57,504 bases of DNA from Propionibacteriaceae bacterium (GTDB taxonomy: Bacteria > Actinomycetota > Actinomycetes > Propionibacteriales > Propionibacteriaceae), in the NCBI GenBank assembly GCA_017882685.1, contig JADGPA010000074.1, positions 1 through 57,504 of the forward strand, in the 5' to 3' direction. The stretch's first letter is position 1. Each line of letters begins with the position of its first letter. A program made the translations under genes and the position numbers. Of the stretch, positions 27,642 to 37,751 are shown in pieces. The notes under the pieces are model-generated. The model worked only from the letters and a program-made list of their open reading frames with translations. It had not been told where the DNA came from and did no database searches.

Positions 27642-27817
27642 GACATCACCTCAGCTGTTCGCGCAGGAATCCGCGACGCTCACCAACGCTAGACCGCGGG
27701 CCCCCTCTGTCGACATACCCCATCGGGGTGACGCCCACACGGGTGACCGCCGAGATCGCTCCATGAGGAATAGGTGGCGGACTAGGCTGGTTGGGTTCGA
27801 AGAATCGAGGTTCCCGC

Positions 27818-29695
27818 ATGCCTGCACTGCGTTCCCGCACCGTCACCCATGGCCGCAACATGGCCGGCGCCCGCGCCCTCTGGCGCGCCACCGGCATGAC
27901 CGAGTCGGATTTCGGCAAGCCGATCGTCGCGATCGCGAACTCCTTCACCCAGTTCGTGCCGGGCCATGTGCACCTACGCGACATGGGCAGGCTCGTCTCG
28001 TCTGCGGTCACCGAAGCCGGTGGCGTCGGCAAGGAGTTCAACACCATCGCCGTCGACGACGGCATCGCGATGGGCCACGGCGGCATGCTCTACTCGCTGC
28101 CCAGCCGCGAGCTGATTGCCGACTCGGTGGAGTACATGGTGAACGCCCACTGCGCGGACGCCCTCGTCTGCATCTCCAACTGCGACAAGATCACGCCGGG
28201 CATGCTGCTGGCAGCGCTGAGGCTCAACATCCCCACCGTGTTCGTCAGCGGTGGCCCGATGGAGGCCGGCCGCGTCGACCTGCCGCGGCTGGGCAAGACG
28301 GGTCTCGACCTGGTGAACGCCATGACCGCGTCGGCCGACCCGAATGTCTCCGACGAGGAACTGACGGCGATCGAGCAGTCGGCCTGTCCCACCTGCGGTT
28401 CCTGCTCGGGCATGTTCACAGCCAACTCAATGAACTGCCTGCTCGAAGCCCTCGGCCTCGCCCTGCCCGGCAACGGCTCGACGCTGGCCACCGCGTCCGC
28501 CCGCAGGGACCTGTTCCTGAACGCCGGACGGCTCGTCGTCGAACTGGCAAAGCGCTGGTACGACGAGGACGACGCGTCCGTGCTGCCGCTGTCGATCGCC
28601 ACCAAGCCGGCCTTCGCCAACGCGATGCGCCTCGACGTGGCCATGGGCGGCTCAACGAACACCGTCCTGCACATTCTTGCCGCCGCCCGCGAGGCCGGCG
28701 TCGACTTCACCCAGGACGACATCGACGAGATCTCGCGGCACACCCCCTGCGTCTGCAAGGTCGCGCCCAGCTCCCCCAAGTACTACCTCGAGGACGTGCA
28801 CCGCGCGGGCGGCATCGCAGCGATCCTGGGTGAGCTGCACCGCGGCGGCCTGCTGGACACGTCCGTCCACGCCGTCCGCTCCCCCGACCTGGACACCTGG
28901 CTCGGCGCCTGGGACATCCGCTCCGGCACCGCCAGCGACACAGCGATCGAGCTGTTCCACGCCGCCCCCGGTGGGGTGCGCACCACGGAGGCGTTCTCCT
29001 CGACCAACCGCTGGGACACCCTCGACACCGACGCAGAGTCCGGCTGCATCCGCGGCGTCGCCACCCCGTACACCACTGACGGCGGCCTAGCGATCCTGAA
29101 GGGCAACCTCGCCCCCGACGGCTGCATCGTCAAGACCGCCGGCGTCGCCGAGAACATCTGGACCTTCAGCGGCCCTGCCCGGGTCTGCGAGTCGCAAGAG
29201 GATGCGGTCGAGGCGATCCTCGGCAAGCGCATCGTCGACGGCGACATCGTGGTGATCCGCTACGAGGGCCCCAAGGGCGGCCCCGGCATGCAGGAGATGC
29301 TCTACCCGACCTCGTACCTGAAGGGCCTCGGACTCGGCCAGAAGTGCGCGCTGATCACAGATGGCCGCTTCTCCGGCGGCACCTCGGGGCTGTCCATCGG
29401 GCACGTGTCGCCCGAGGCCGCCGCCGGCGGGACCATCGGGCTGGTGGAGGACGGCGACATCATCGAGATCTCGATCCCCAACCGGTCGATCAACCTGCTC
29501 GTCGACGATCAGATCCTGCAGGCCCGCAGGGAGTACCGCGACGCGATCGGCTGGAAGCCGGAGAACCGCGACCGCACGGTCTCCGCCGCGCTGAAGATCT
29601 ACGCCTCGATGGCACTGTCGGCCGACAAGGGCGCCGCACGCGAACTGCCGGGGACGGCACCCGTGCGCACGCCCGCGCCGGTCAGCGTCCACTGA
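27818..29695 (+). CDS. ilvD: Dihydroxy-acid dehydratase
   Basis: [58 protein letters not shown]. Confidence 0.96.
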   Translation: MPALRSRTVTHGRNMAGARALWRATGMTESDFGKPIVAIANSFTQFVPGHVHLRDMGRLVSSAVTEAGGVGKEFNTIAVDDGIAMGHGGMLYSLPSRELIADSVEYMVNAHCADALVCISNCDKITPGMLLAALRLNIPTVFVSGGPMEAGRVDLPRLGKTGLDLVNAMTASADPNVSDEELTAIEQSACPTCGSCSGMFTANSMNCLLEALGLALPGNGSTLATASARRDLFLNAGRLVVELAKRWYDEDDASVLPLSIATKPAFANAMRLDVAMGGSTNTVLHILAAAREAGVDFTQDDIDEISRHTPCVCKVAPSSPKYYLEDVHRAGGIAAILGELHRGGLLDTSVHAVRSPDLDTWLGAWDIRSGTASDTAIELFHAAPGGVRTTEAFSSTNRWDTLDTDAESGCIRGVATPYTTDGGLAILKGNLAPDGCIVKTAGVAENIWTFSGPARVCESQEDAVEAILGKRIVDGDIVVIRYEGPKGGPGMQEMLYPTSYLKGLGLGQKCALITDGRFSGGTSGLSIGHVSPEAAAGGTIGLVEDGDIIEISIPNRSINLLVDDQILQARREYRDAIGWKPENRDRTVSAALKIYASMALSADKGAARELPGTAPVRTPAPVSVH

Positions 29696-29697
29696 AC

Positions 29698-30312
29698 GTG
29701 GGCGGTGCCGACGCGCCTGTCCGCGCCCTGCTGATGGACGCCGACGGCGTCGTGCAGTACCCGAGCCCCGGCTGGCTGAAGGAGATGGCACGCCTCGGCG
29801 GCCCGGGCTTCATCCCCGAGGCATTCCGTCGGGAGGCGACAACGCTCACCGGCAACGTCGACCTGCGCGAGGAGCTGGCGGGGATCCTGGAGCGCCGGGG
29901 CCGCACCTGCACCGCAGATGACATCCTCGCGGTCTGGTACCGCATCGAGGTGGACGAGCGCATGCTCACCCTCGTCGATCGGGTACGTGCCGCCGGCGTG
30001 GTGACGGCGCTGGCCACCAACCAGCAGAGCTACCGGGGCACCTACATCAAGCAGAACCTGCCCTACGACCAGCACTTCGACCACCAGTTCCACTCCTTCG
30101 AGGTGGGGCTGGCCAAGCCCGACCCGGCCTATTTCGCGCACATCGTCGAGACGATCGGCGTCGAGCCGGAAGAGGCGGTGTTCGTCGATGACGTGCTGGC
30201 CAACGTGCGGGGAGCGCAGGCAGCGGGACTGAGCGCCGTCCACTTCGCGCACACTGACACCTACGGCTCGCTGCGCTGCCGGTTGCGTGCGCTCAGCGTT
30301 CCGGGAGTCTAG
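29698..30312 (+). CDS. HAD family hydrolase
   Basis: GTG start; ALLMDADGVVQYP, VALATNQQ, GLAKPDPAYF, VFVDDVLANV. Confidence 0.88.
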   Translation: MGGADAPVRALLMDADGVVQYPSPGWLKEMARLGGPGFIPEAFRREATTLTGNVDLREELAGILERRGRTCTADDILAVWYRIEVDERMLTLVDRVRAAGVVTALATNQQSYRGTYIKQNLPYDQHFDHQFHSFEVGLAKPDPAYFAHIVETIGVEPEEAVFVDDVLANVRGAQAAGLSAVHFAHTDTYGSLRCRLRALSVPGV

Positions 30313-30367
30313 AACGGTCCCTGAGGAGCTCACGCCGAGGAACGAGGCCGGGAGCGTCACGAAGGGC
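30313..30367 (+). repeat. Dispersed repeat copy AACGGTCCCTGAGGAGCT...GAGGAACGAG...GCGTCACGAAGGGC
   Basis: 18 nt identical (reverse complement) to 1150-1167 and 1196-1213. Confidence 0.7.
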
Positions 30368-30400
30368 AGTCGACTGGATCTGACCGGTAACCTCACCCCC

Positions 30401-30946
30401 GTGCTGGAATTCACCTTGACGCAGGCCGACCTGGCCGCCTTTGCCGCGCATCAGGCACAGGAGTCCGGCGAGGAGGCCGTCCGCGGCAAGCGGTTCCGGC
30501 TGGTCAGTGCGTGGCTGGTCGGGATCGCCGGCTACCTCGTGGTCGTGGTGCTCACCGCCGTCCCGCTGCTGCTGAACCTGCAGCTGGGGTGGGCAGCGGC
30601 GGGCGAGGTGGTCGCGCTGGGGTTCGGGTTCGTGCTCGGGCTGCTGGACTGGCGCAAGGGCGGGGTGCTGACCACGCCGCTCCTGGCCCGGCGGTACCGG
30701 TTCAAGGCCCGCGAGGCGCTCGCTGCCACCGGGGCAGAGCGGCGGCTGACCCTGGACGATTCCGGCTTCACTGTTGCCGCAGGGAAGCGGTCGACCCGGG
30801 TGCCCTGGGCCGGCGTCCTGCGCATCGCCGAGACGCCCGGCCACTACTTCGTCTACACCGGGCCAAGCGAAGCCCATGTGCTGCCCCGACGGGCACGCGA
30901 GACCGAGATGAAGGCCTTCGTCGAGGCGATCCTCGAGCACCTGTAG
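30401..30946 (+). CDS. YcxB-like membrane protein
   Basis: GTG start VLEFTLTQADLAAF; two TMs then LTLDDSGFTVAAGKRSTRVPWAGVLRIAETPGHYFVYT. Confidence 0.7.
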   Translation: MLEFTLTQADLAAFAAHQAQESGEEAVRGKRFRLVSAWLVGIAGYLVVVVLTAVPLLLNLQLGWAAAGEVVALGFGFVLGLLDWRKGGVLTTPLLARRYRFKAREALAATGAERRLTLDDSGFTVAAGKRSTRVPWAGVLRIAETPGHYFVYTGPSEAHVLPRRARETEMKAFVEAILEHL

Positions 30947-30947
30947 G

Positions 30948-32126
30948 TCACCAGTCGAAGGCGCGCCCCAGCCGGGCGAGGCCCTCGGCGATCACGTCGA
31001 CCGGGTTGGTGACGTAGGACAGCCGCATCGTCGAGCGGTCGGGAACGCCCGCGAAGAAGGGCCGGCCGGGCACGTAGGCCACGCCCTCCTCGACGGCCGT
31101 CGGCAGCCGCAGCGCCGTGTCCACTACGCCGCCCAGGCGGGCCCACAGGAACATGCCGCCCTCGGGACGGGTGACGCCGGCGCCTTCGGGCAGGATCCGG
31201 GCGAGGCCGCCGGCCATCGCGTCCCGCCGTTCGCGGTAGACGGCGACCACGCGGGCGATGTGGGCGTCGAGGTCGCAGGTGGCGAGGTAGTGGGCGACGG
31301 CGAGCTGGTCGGTGACGGCGCTCTGCAGCCCGACGGCCTGCTTTGCCACCTCGAGCGAGCGAAGGATGTCGCCTTCCGCCCGCAGCCAGCCGACGCGGAC
31401 GCCCGGGGCCATCACCTTCGACGCGGAGTTCAGCAGCACGGTCTGGGCGGACATGCCGGGCAGGCTCGCCAGTGGCGCTGCCGGCTCGCCCTCGAACCGC
31501 AGCTCGCTGTAGGGGTCGTCCTCGAGCAGCGGGACGCCGGCGGCGAGCAGCACATCGGCGACCGCCCGGCGGCGCTCGGTCGACATGGAGCGGCCGGTGG
31601 GGTTCTGGAAGGTGGGGATCAGGTAAACGAACTTGGGGTGGTGCGCGGCGATGGCCGCGGCGAGCGCGTCCGGAAGCATCCCGTGGTCATCGGTGTCCAC
31701 CGCCACCAGACGCGCTCCCGCGAGCGCGAACGCCTGCACGGCTGCGAGGTAGGTGGGCTGTTCGACCAGCACGACGTCGCCGGGGTCGATCAGGACCTGA
31801 CCCACAAGGAAGATGCCCTCCTGGGAGCCGCTGGTGACCTGCACCTGGTCGGGGTGGGTGGGCAGCGTCCGGGAGAGGCGGGCTGCCACCTGCTCGAGCA
31901 GCTCCGGCTCGCCCTTGGTGGTGGCGTACTGCAGTGCCCGGGCGCCCTGGTTGGTGAGCACATGGTCAAAGGCCGCGCGGAAGTCGTCCAGCTCGAACAG
32001 CGACGCGTCCGGGATACCGCCGGCGAAGGAGATCACGTCACCCCGGCTCACCACGGCGAGGATGTCGCGCACGGGCGACGTGGTGACGCCGGCGAAGCGG
32101 TCGGCCAGCTGGAAGGGACTGCTCAT
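30948..32126 (-). CDS. PLP-dependent aminotransferase (class I/II, LysN/MocR-aminotransferase type)
   Basis: VISFAGGIPDASLF; LQYATTKGEPELLEQ; IPTFQNPTGRSMS; LNSASKVMAPGVRVGW. Confidence 0.9.
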   Translation of the reverse strand: MSSPFQLADRFAGVTTSPVRDILAVVSRGDVISFAGGIPDASLFELDDFRAAFDHVLTNQGARALQYATTKGEPELLEQVAARLSRTLPTHPDQVQVTSGSQEGIFLVGQVLIDPGDVVLVEQPTYLAAVQAFALAGARLVAVDTDDHGMLPDALAAAIAAHHPKFVYLIPTFQNPTGRSMSTERRRAVADVLLAAGVPLLEDDPYSELRFEGEPAAPLASLPGMSAQTVLLNSASKVMAPGVRVGWLRAEGDILRSLEVAKQAVGLQSAVTDQLAVAHYLATCDLDAHIARVVAVYRERRDAMAGGLARILPEGAGVTRPEGGMFLWARLGGVVDTALRLPTAVEEGVAYVPGRPFFAGVPDRSTMRLSYVTNPVDVIAEGLARLGRAFDW

Positions 32127-32203
32127 TGCCGGATCGTGCCACGACTGGTCAGCAATTGGCATCTGTGCGTCCGCACCCCGAGCGAGGCGATAGCCTCGCC
32201 CCC

Positions 32204-33439
32204 GTGTTCGAGTACTCCGTCAGCACCGAGGATCGGGTCTCGTTCGCCCTGTGGCAGCTCGAGCGCACCGGCATGCTCGAGCGCGCACTGCGGCGATTGT
32301 GGTGTACCGGGCTCCTGATCGGCGTCGCCGCCTCCGCGATCGCGACCGCGCTGTTCGTGCTGCGGTCCCGGGGCTGGACGCTGTTCGCGCTCGTGCCCGC
32401 TGTGACGGGCCCGCTGGCCTGGCTGGTGGTGACCGCAGCGTGGCCGGGCATCACCCGCATGTGGGCGACCCGACGGCTCACTGGTGCAGCGAGGCGCAAG
32501 AGCCGAGGTGCAAGGGCGACGACCACCCGGGTGTGGCTGGACGACACGGGCCTCAATCTTGCGGTTGTGGGCGGGGGAAGCAACCACTACTTGTGGACGG
32601 CCCTCGGTGGGTTGGGTGAGACGCCCGAGCACGTGTTCATCCTGACCGGCGATGGGGCAGGGGTCCCTCTGCCGAGGCGTCTCGACCCCGCGATGATCGC
32701 CAGCTTCGCAGATCAGGTTAGGGCCCACCTCGGCCCCCCACCGAGCCCATCGCCGTCCGCGCCCGCTGCGACGCCCCAGCCCATCGCCGTCGCCCCACCC
32801 GGGGATTCAACTGTTCGGCCCGACGTTTGGGTGGCGGCTTCGGGAGTGGTCCCGCTGAGCGGGTTCGCTCCCGGCTCGGCCATGACGAACCCTGTCACTC
32901 CCGTGATTGCCGCGCTCAACTACACCGTCACGACCGAGGACCTGGTCGCGGCGGTGCTCGACAACCCGGGCACGCGAAAGCGGTACGAGGGTCAGGTCTG
33001 GAGAGCGGGCTGGCGACGCAGCCTGCGGACGCTGCCCATCACCCTCGGGGTCGTCCTGCTCGCAAACCTCTTCATGTTCGACCTCGGCGTCGGGTGGAGC
33101 GTGCTGAGCACCGTGCTGCTCGGTGGCCTGTTCGCTGTGGTGCAGTGGTCGCAGATCGACCACACGATCAAGCGAAGGCTGCCGGCGGCGCTGGAGAAGC
33201 AGTCGCTACACGACCTTGCCCTCCGGGGCGACCAGCGTCGGGTCGTGGCAGAACCCGCTGGCCTCACCCTCGTCGATGCTGCCGCCACCGGGCGCTTCGG
33301 GTGGCACCAGGTGCAACTCACGGAGACCGACCGGTACGTCATCGTCACCGCACACCTCACCAGTTGGGCGATTCCCAAGCGATTGGGGCAGCCGTTGGCG
33401 AGCTTCGTGCAGTTCGCTCGGAGCCACGGAGCCAGCTGA
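32204..33439 (+). CDS. Tandem-duplicated YcxB-like membrane protein
   Basis: Halves begin VFEYSVSTEDRVSFALW and LNYTVTTEDLVAAVLDN, each with 2 TMs and a C-terminal YcxB-like domain, joined by a Pro-rich linker. Confidence 0.7.
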   Translation: MFEYSVSTEDRVSFALWQLERTGMLERALRRLWCTGLLIGVAASAIATALFVLRSRGWTLFALVPAVTGPLAWLVVTAAWPGITRMWATRRLTGAARRKSRGARATTTRVWLDDTGLNLAVVGGGSNHYLWTALGGLGETPEHVFILTGDGAGVPLPRRLDPAMIASFADQVRAHLGPPPSPSPSAPAATPQPIAVAPPGDSTVRPDVWVAASGVVPLSGFAPGSAMTNPVTPVIAALNYTVTTEDLVAAVLDNPGTRKRYEGQVWRAGWRRSLRTLPITLGVVLLANLFMFDLGVGWSVLSTVLLGGLFAVVQWSQIDHTIKRRLPAALEKQSLHDLALRGDQRRVVAEPAGLTLVDAAATGRFGWHQVQLTETDRYVIVTAHLTSWAIPKRLGQPLASFVQFARSHGAS

Positions 33440-33456
33440 TCGCGGTGCCGACAAGC

Positions 33457-33471
33457 TCAACCAGCGGTTGA
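33457..33471. terminator. Small hairpin TCAACC-AGC-GGTTGA between convergent genes
   Basis: 6-bp arms with 3-nt loop. Confidence 0.4.
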
Positions 33472-34104
33472 CTAGGGCGCGAGGCGCTCCTTGACCCACG
33501 TCCCGGCGTCCAGGCGGAAGCGGACGCGGTCGTGCAGGCGACTCTTGCGTCCCTGCCAGAACTCCCAGGTGTCCGGCACCAGGCGGTAGCCGCCCCAGTG
33601 GTCGGGACGAGGCGGGTTGAGCCCGAACTTCGCAGACGTCTTCGCAGCGTTGGCCAGCAGCACGCTCCGGGAGCTGATCACCTGGCTCTGCGGCGAGGCC
33701 CAGGCGCCGATGCGGGAATCCAGCGGACGGGTGACGAAGTACGCGTCGGACTCCTCAGCAGAAGTCTTCTCGACCCGTCCCTCCACCCGCACAACCCGCT
33801 CGAGCTCCACCCAGTGGAACTGCAGCGCCGCCTGGGGGTGCACGGCGAGCTCCTGGCCCTTGCGGCTCTCGTAGTTGGTGAAGAACACAAGCCCGCGTTC
33901 GTCGGCGTACTTGATCAGGACGATCCGGGTGGACGGGCGACCGTCGGCCCCGACGGTGGCCACCGTCATCGCGTTCGGCTCGGGCACCTTCGCCGCCACA
34001 GCCTCGGCCAGCCACCGCTGGAACAGCGACACCGGGACGCTGCCGGCCTCCATCTTGTCGAGGCTGCCGCGCTCGTAGCTCTTGCGAAGGTCCTTCAACT
34101 CCAT
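33472..34104 (-). CDS. pdxH: Pyridoxamine 5'-phosphate oxidase
   Basis: [54 protein letters not shown]. Confidence 0.95.
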   Translation of the reverse strand: MELKDLRKSYERGSLDKMEAGSVPVSLFQRWLAEAVAAKVPEPNAMTVATVGADGRPSTRIVLIKYADERGLVFFTNYESRKGQELAVHPQAALQFHWVELERVVRVEGRVEKTSAEESDAYFVTRPLDSRIGAWASPQSQVISSRSVLLANAAKTSAKFGLNPPRPDHWGGYRLVPDTWEFWQGRKSRLHDRVRFRLDAGTWVKERLAP

Positions 34105-34134
34105 CAGCGCAGCCTATCCCCGGCACCACCCTCC

Positions 34135-34188
34135 CCGACTTGTCAGAACCTCATCCGGCTATGGGCGCATGAGATTCTGACAAGTCGG
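34135..34188. repeat. Long imperfect palindrome at the folP 3' end
   Basis: CCGACTTGTCAGAAcCTCAT (34135-34154) / ATGAGaTTCTGACAAGTCGG (34169-34188), 19/20 paired, 14-nt loop. Confidence 0.85.
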
Positions 34189-35104
34189 TGGGGGGTTCGC
34201 CGCGGCGCGCCACCATGGGTGCGCGCTCGCCCCGGATCGAGGCCACCATGTCCGCCACCTGGCGGGTCGCGACCACGTCGTGGGCCCTGAAGACAGTGGT
34301 GCCCAGCCAGCCGGCGATCGCTGTTGCGGCGAGGGTGCCGAACAGCCGGTCGTCCACCGCCAGGTCGAGCGTCTCGCCGACGAAGTCCTTGCGGGAAAGT
34401 GCCTGCAGCACCGGGAAGCCGAGGCCGGCAACGGCGCCCGTGGCGCGCAGTACCCGCAGCGAGTGCCGGGTGGTCTTGCCGAAGTCGAGCGTCGGGTCGA
34501 CCAGCACCCGCTCGGCCGGGATGCCGGCGACGACAGCCCGCGACGCACCGGCAGCAAGGGCGGTGAGCACGTCATGCACAACGTCGTCGGGATCGGACCC
34601 GTAACTGATGTTCACCGGGTCGGTGCGCGGCGGCAGCCCGCCGGTGTGGGACACCACGTAGCCGGCGCCCAGTTCCGCGGCGACGGCCAACAGCTCCGGG
34701 TCGGCGCCCGCCCAGGTGTCATTGACCAGATCCACCCCCGCCGGCGCGCACGACGCGGCCACCTCCGAGCGCCACGTGTCCAGGCTGAGGATCACGTCCG
34801 GGTGCCGCTCACGCACCGCCAGCAGGAAGGGCCGCACGCGCTCGATCTCCTCCGCAACGCCGACCTCCCCACCCTGCTGCCCCGCCCGGACGCCGCCGAC
34901 GTCGATCAGGTCAGCGCCCTCCGCGAGCAGCCGGTCGACTGCGGCGAGCCCCGGCGCCAGGTCGGTGTAGCGGGCTGCGGCGTAGAACGAGTCGGGGGTG
35001 CGGTTCACGATTCCCATCACGGCAGGGTGGGCAGCGTCGAAGCGGCGTCCGCGAAGCACAAGGGACGCGGCGGCGATCGGCGGGCTCGGCCAGGTTTCGG
35101 TCAC
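34151..35104 (-). CDS. folP: Dihydropteroate synthase
   Basis: GIVNRTPDSFY; GADLIDVGGVRAG; LDTWRSEVA; VLVDPTLDFGKTTRHSL. Confidence 0.92.
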   Translation of the reverse strand: MTETWPSPPIAAASLVLRGRRFDAAHPAVMGIVNRTPDSFYAAARYTDLAPGLAAVDRLLAEGADLIDVGGVRAGQQGGEVGVAEEIERVRPFLLAVRERHPDVILSLDTWRSEVAASCAPAGVDLVNDTWAGADPELLAVAAELGAGYVVSHTGGLPPRTDPVNISYGSDPDDVVHDVLTALAAGASRAVVAGIPAERVLVDPTLDFGKTTRHSLRVLRATGAVAGLGFPVLQALSRKDFVGETLDLAVDDRLFGTLAATAIAGWLGTTVFRAHDVVATRQVADMVASIRGERAPMVARRGEPPTDLSESHAPIAG

Positions 35105-35191
35105 GCTCCTACTGTGCCCCACGGTGTGGAACGGCGGGCGGACCTGCGGGTACGTTGCTGGCGTGCGCCACCTGCGCAGTGAGGAGGCTCG

Positions 35192-36172
35192 ATGATCCGC
35201 CTGGTTCTCGACTGCGACCCCGGCACCGACGACGCCTTCGCGATCATGCTCGCTGCGCTCCATCCCGCCACGGAACTTATGGCGGTGTCGACCGTCAACG
35301 GCAATGTCGCACTGCCGCACACCACAGAGAACGCCCTGCGGGTGCTCGACCACATCGGCGCGCAGGTCCCGGTATTCGCCGGCGCTGACCGTCCGCTGGT
35401 CCGCGCTGATCTTCCGATCCCGCGGGACGTGCTGAACGCCGACAACCCCAAGTTCCAGGTCGCCGAGCTCGCCCTGCCACCGTCCCGCACACCGGTGCAG
35501 GACGTCCCGGCGGTCCGGATGCTCATCGACACCTTCCTCGACCCTGCCAACGCCGACGTCGCGCTCGTCGCGATCGGACCGCTCACCAACGTCGCGCTCG
35601 CGCTGGAGCAGGAGCCCCGCCTGGCCGAGCGCATCCCCCGGCTGGTGCTCATGGGTGGCGCCCACGTTGGCGGCAACGTCACATCGACGGCCGAGTTCAA
35701 CCTGTGGGCCGACCCAGAAGCTGCCCGTGCCGTCTTCACCGCCGGGCTGCGCGAGATCGTCGTCCTGCCGCTGGACGCGACCCACAGCGCACCGCTGACC
35801 TGGGCTGACTGCGACGCGTTCGCCGACCTGGGCACGCCGGCTGGCGAGGCTGCGGCGATGTTCCTGCGGCACCGCATCGCGCAGGACCAGACCCCGGACG
35901 GCCTCAAGGCCGAGCCGTCCGCGCCCGTCCACGACCCGCTGTGCGTTGCTTACCTGATCCGGCCCGACGTGATCACGTCCGGGGGAGCCTTCCCGGTGAC
36001 CGTGGAAACCACCGGAGAACTGACGCTCGGCCAGCTGATCGTCGACACCCGTCCGTGGTCGAAGGCCCCGGTAACGGCAACGGTGGCGTTCTCCGCCGCG
36101 GTCGAGGTGTTCCGCGAGGTCCTGATGGAGGCGTTCGCTCACGACCTCGGCACGGGCCCGACACCACCGTGA
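35192..36172 (+). CDS. Nucleoside hydrolase (inosine-uridine preferring type)
   Basis: LVLDCDPGTDDAFAIMLA; ALVAIGPLTNVALAL; STAEFNLWADPEAA. Confidence 0.92.
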   Translation: MIRLVLDCDPGTDDAFAIMLAALHPATELMAVSTVNGNVALPHTTENALRVLDHIGAQVPVFAGADRPLVRADLPIPRDVLNADNPKFQVAELALPPSRTPVQDVPAVRMLIDTFLDPANADVALVAIGPLTNVALALEQEPRLAERIPRLVLMGGAHVGGNVTSTAEFNLWADPEAARAVFTAGLREIVVLPLDATHSAPLTWADCDAFADLGTPAGEAAAMFLRHRIAQDQTPDGLKAEPSAPVHDPLCVAYLIRPDVITSGGAFPVTVETTGELTLGQLIVDTRPWSKAPVTATVAFSAAVEVFREVLMEAFAHDLGTGPTPP

Positions 36173-36273
36173 GAGAAATCTGCACAGGGACACCTCGAGC
36201 CCGCCGGAATCGGCGCGAACGGGCGATCCGGGTGCCGATTCTCTCCACACGGCCCGGACGGTGCCTACCGCGC

Positions 36274-36315
36274 GCAACGCTCGGGCGCGAGAATCGTTGC
36301 AACGCCCGAGGAGGC
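36274..36315 (+). promoter_or_regulatory. Structured leader with two mutually exclusive helices next to the RBS
   Basis: GCAACG(36274-36279)/CGTTGC(36295-36300) versus CTCGGGCG(36280-36287)/CGCCCGAG(36303-36310); GAGGAGG RBS at 36309-36315. Confidence 0.45.
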
Positions 36316-36318
36316 CCA

Positions 36319-37749
36319 ATGAACCACGCGGTAGTGCCCACCACCGAGTCGCGGGGCTTCCGCTCCGTGCGCGAGTCCGGCATCAGCCGTCCGGAGCGGT
36401 TCGCGCTCGGCGAGGCGTTGCGCGAGCAGGTGCCGTACGAGCGCCTGGGTAACTGGTCGGCATCGTCGGCCCGCTTCGACCCGATCGCCCTGATTGCCAT
36501 GAGCCACGTCGGCCGGGTGCAGGACCTTGTCGGCATCCGCGTGGCCCGGATGGCCACCACGCCGTACGGCTTCCTGCGGGGGTCGGCTGCCGTGATGGCC
36601 GCTGACGTCGCGTCCTTGCCGTCCACCGGCATCCACCCTGTGATCTGCGGTGACGCCCACCTTGGCAACTTCGGCTTCTACCGATCGCCGGAAGGCGCAC
36701 AGGTCATCGACCTCAACGACTTCGACGAGGCTCACCCCGGCGCCTGGGAATGGGACCTGCGCAGGCTCGTCGCCAGCGTCTGGGTGGCCGGACGCGAGAA
36801 CAACTACAGCGAACAGGCCTGCGCGGCCTCCGCCCGGTCATGCGTGCTGGAGTACGCAGCGGAGGTCGGCCAGCTGGCCACTGAGCCGCTGCTGGCGCGC
36901 TCCTTCAACCGGTTCGACGTCTCCCGGCTCAAGGACTCGGTGAAGCAGAAGGGCCTGCGCCGGGAGATCAAGCGCGCGGTCAAGGATGCCCGCAAGCGCA
37001 CCAGTGACCGGGTGCTGCCCAAGCTCACCGGCGACATCGACGGGCACCGCCGGATCATCGCAGAGCCGCCCATCACCACCTCCGTCGACGAGGCGGAATC
37101 CGCCGCTCTCGGTGCCGGACTCGACGACTACCTGGGCACCCTCGCGCCGCACTGGCGCCGGGTGGTGGCCGGCTACACCCTCGAAGATGTGGCCCACCGG
37201 GTCGTCGGCGTCGGCTCGGTGGGGCTGCGGGCCTACGTGGTGCTGCTGGTCGGCTCCAGCCCGGACGACGTGCTGTTCCTGCAGCTGAAGGAGGCCCGCC
37301 GGTCGGTGCTGGCCCGCTTCGTGCACGGCGACGATGCCTGGCACCAGCACCAGGGCCAGCGCGTGGTCGAGTACCAGCAGGCCCTGCAGACGGTCAGTGA
37401 CCCGCTGCTCGGCTGGACGACCATCGACGGCCGCGACTACTACGTGCGCCAGTTCCGCAACATGAAGGGGACGGTGCCGCTGAACGCCATCCACGAGGAG
37501 GCCCTGAGCGACTACGCCGGTATCGTCGGTCGGCTGCTGGCGAAGGGCCACGCCCGCACGTCCGGGGCGTCGATGATCGCCGGCTACCTCGGGGACGGAG
37601 AGGGCGCGGGTGACGCCCTCGCCCGTTTCGCGCGGCTCTATGCCGACCAGACCGAGGCCGACTGGGCCGCCCTCGTGGCCGCAGCGAAGGCGGGCAAGCT
37701 TCCGATCTCCGACGACGCCTACATGAGCTCGGCGTTCCGTCCGGGCTGA
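36319..37749 (+). CDS. DUF2252 family protein
   Basis: ICGDAHLGNFGFYRSPEGAQVIDLNDFDEAHPGAWEWDLRRLVAS. Confidence 0.9.
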   Translation: MNHAVVPTTESRGFRSVRESGISRPERFALGEALREQVPYERLGNWSASSARFDPIALIAMSHVGRVQDLVGIRVARMATTPYGFLRGSAAVMAADVASLPSTGIHPVICGDAHLGNFGFYRSPEGAQVIDLNDFDEAHPGAWEWDLRRLVASVWVAGRENNYSEQACAASARSCVLEYAAEVGQLATEPLLARSFNRFDVSRLKDSVKQKGLRREIKRAVKDARKRTSDRVLPKLTGDIDGHRRIIAEPPITTSVDEAESAALGAGLDDYLGTLAPHWRRVVAGYTLEDVAHRVVGVGSVGLRAYVVLLVGSSPDDVLFLQLKEARRSVLARFVHGDDAWHQHQGQRVVEYQQALQTVSDPLLGWTTIDGRDYYVRQFRNMKGTVPLNAIHEEALSDYAGIVGRLLAKGHARTSGASMIAGYLGDGEGAGDALARFARLYADQTEADWAALVAAAKAGKLPISDDAYMSSAFRPG

Positions 37750-37751
37750 CC

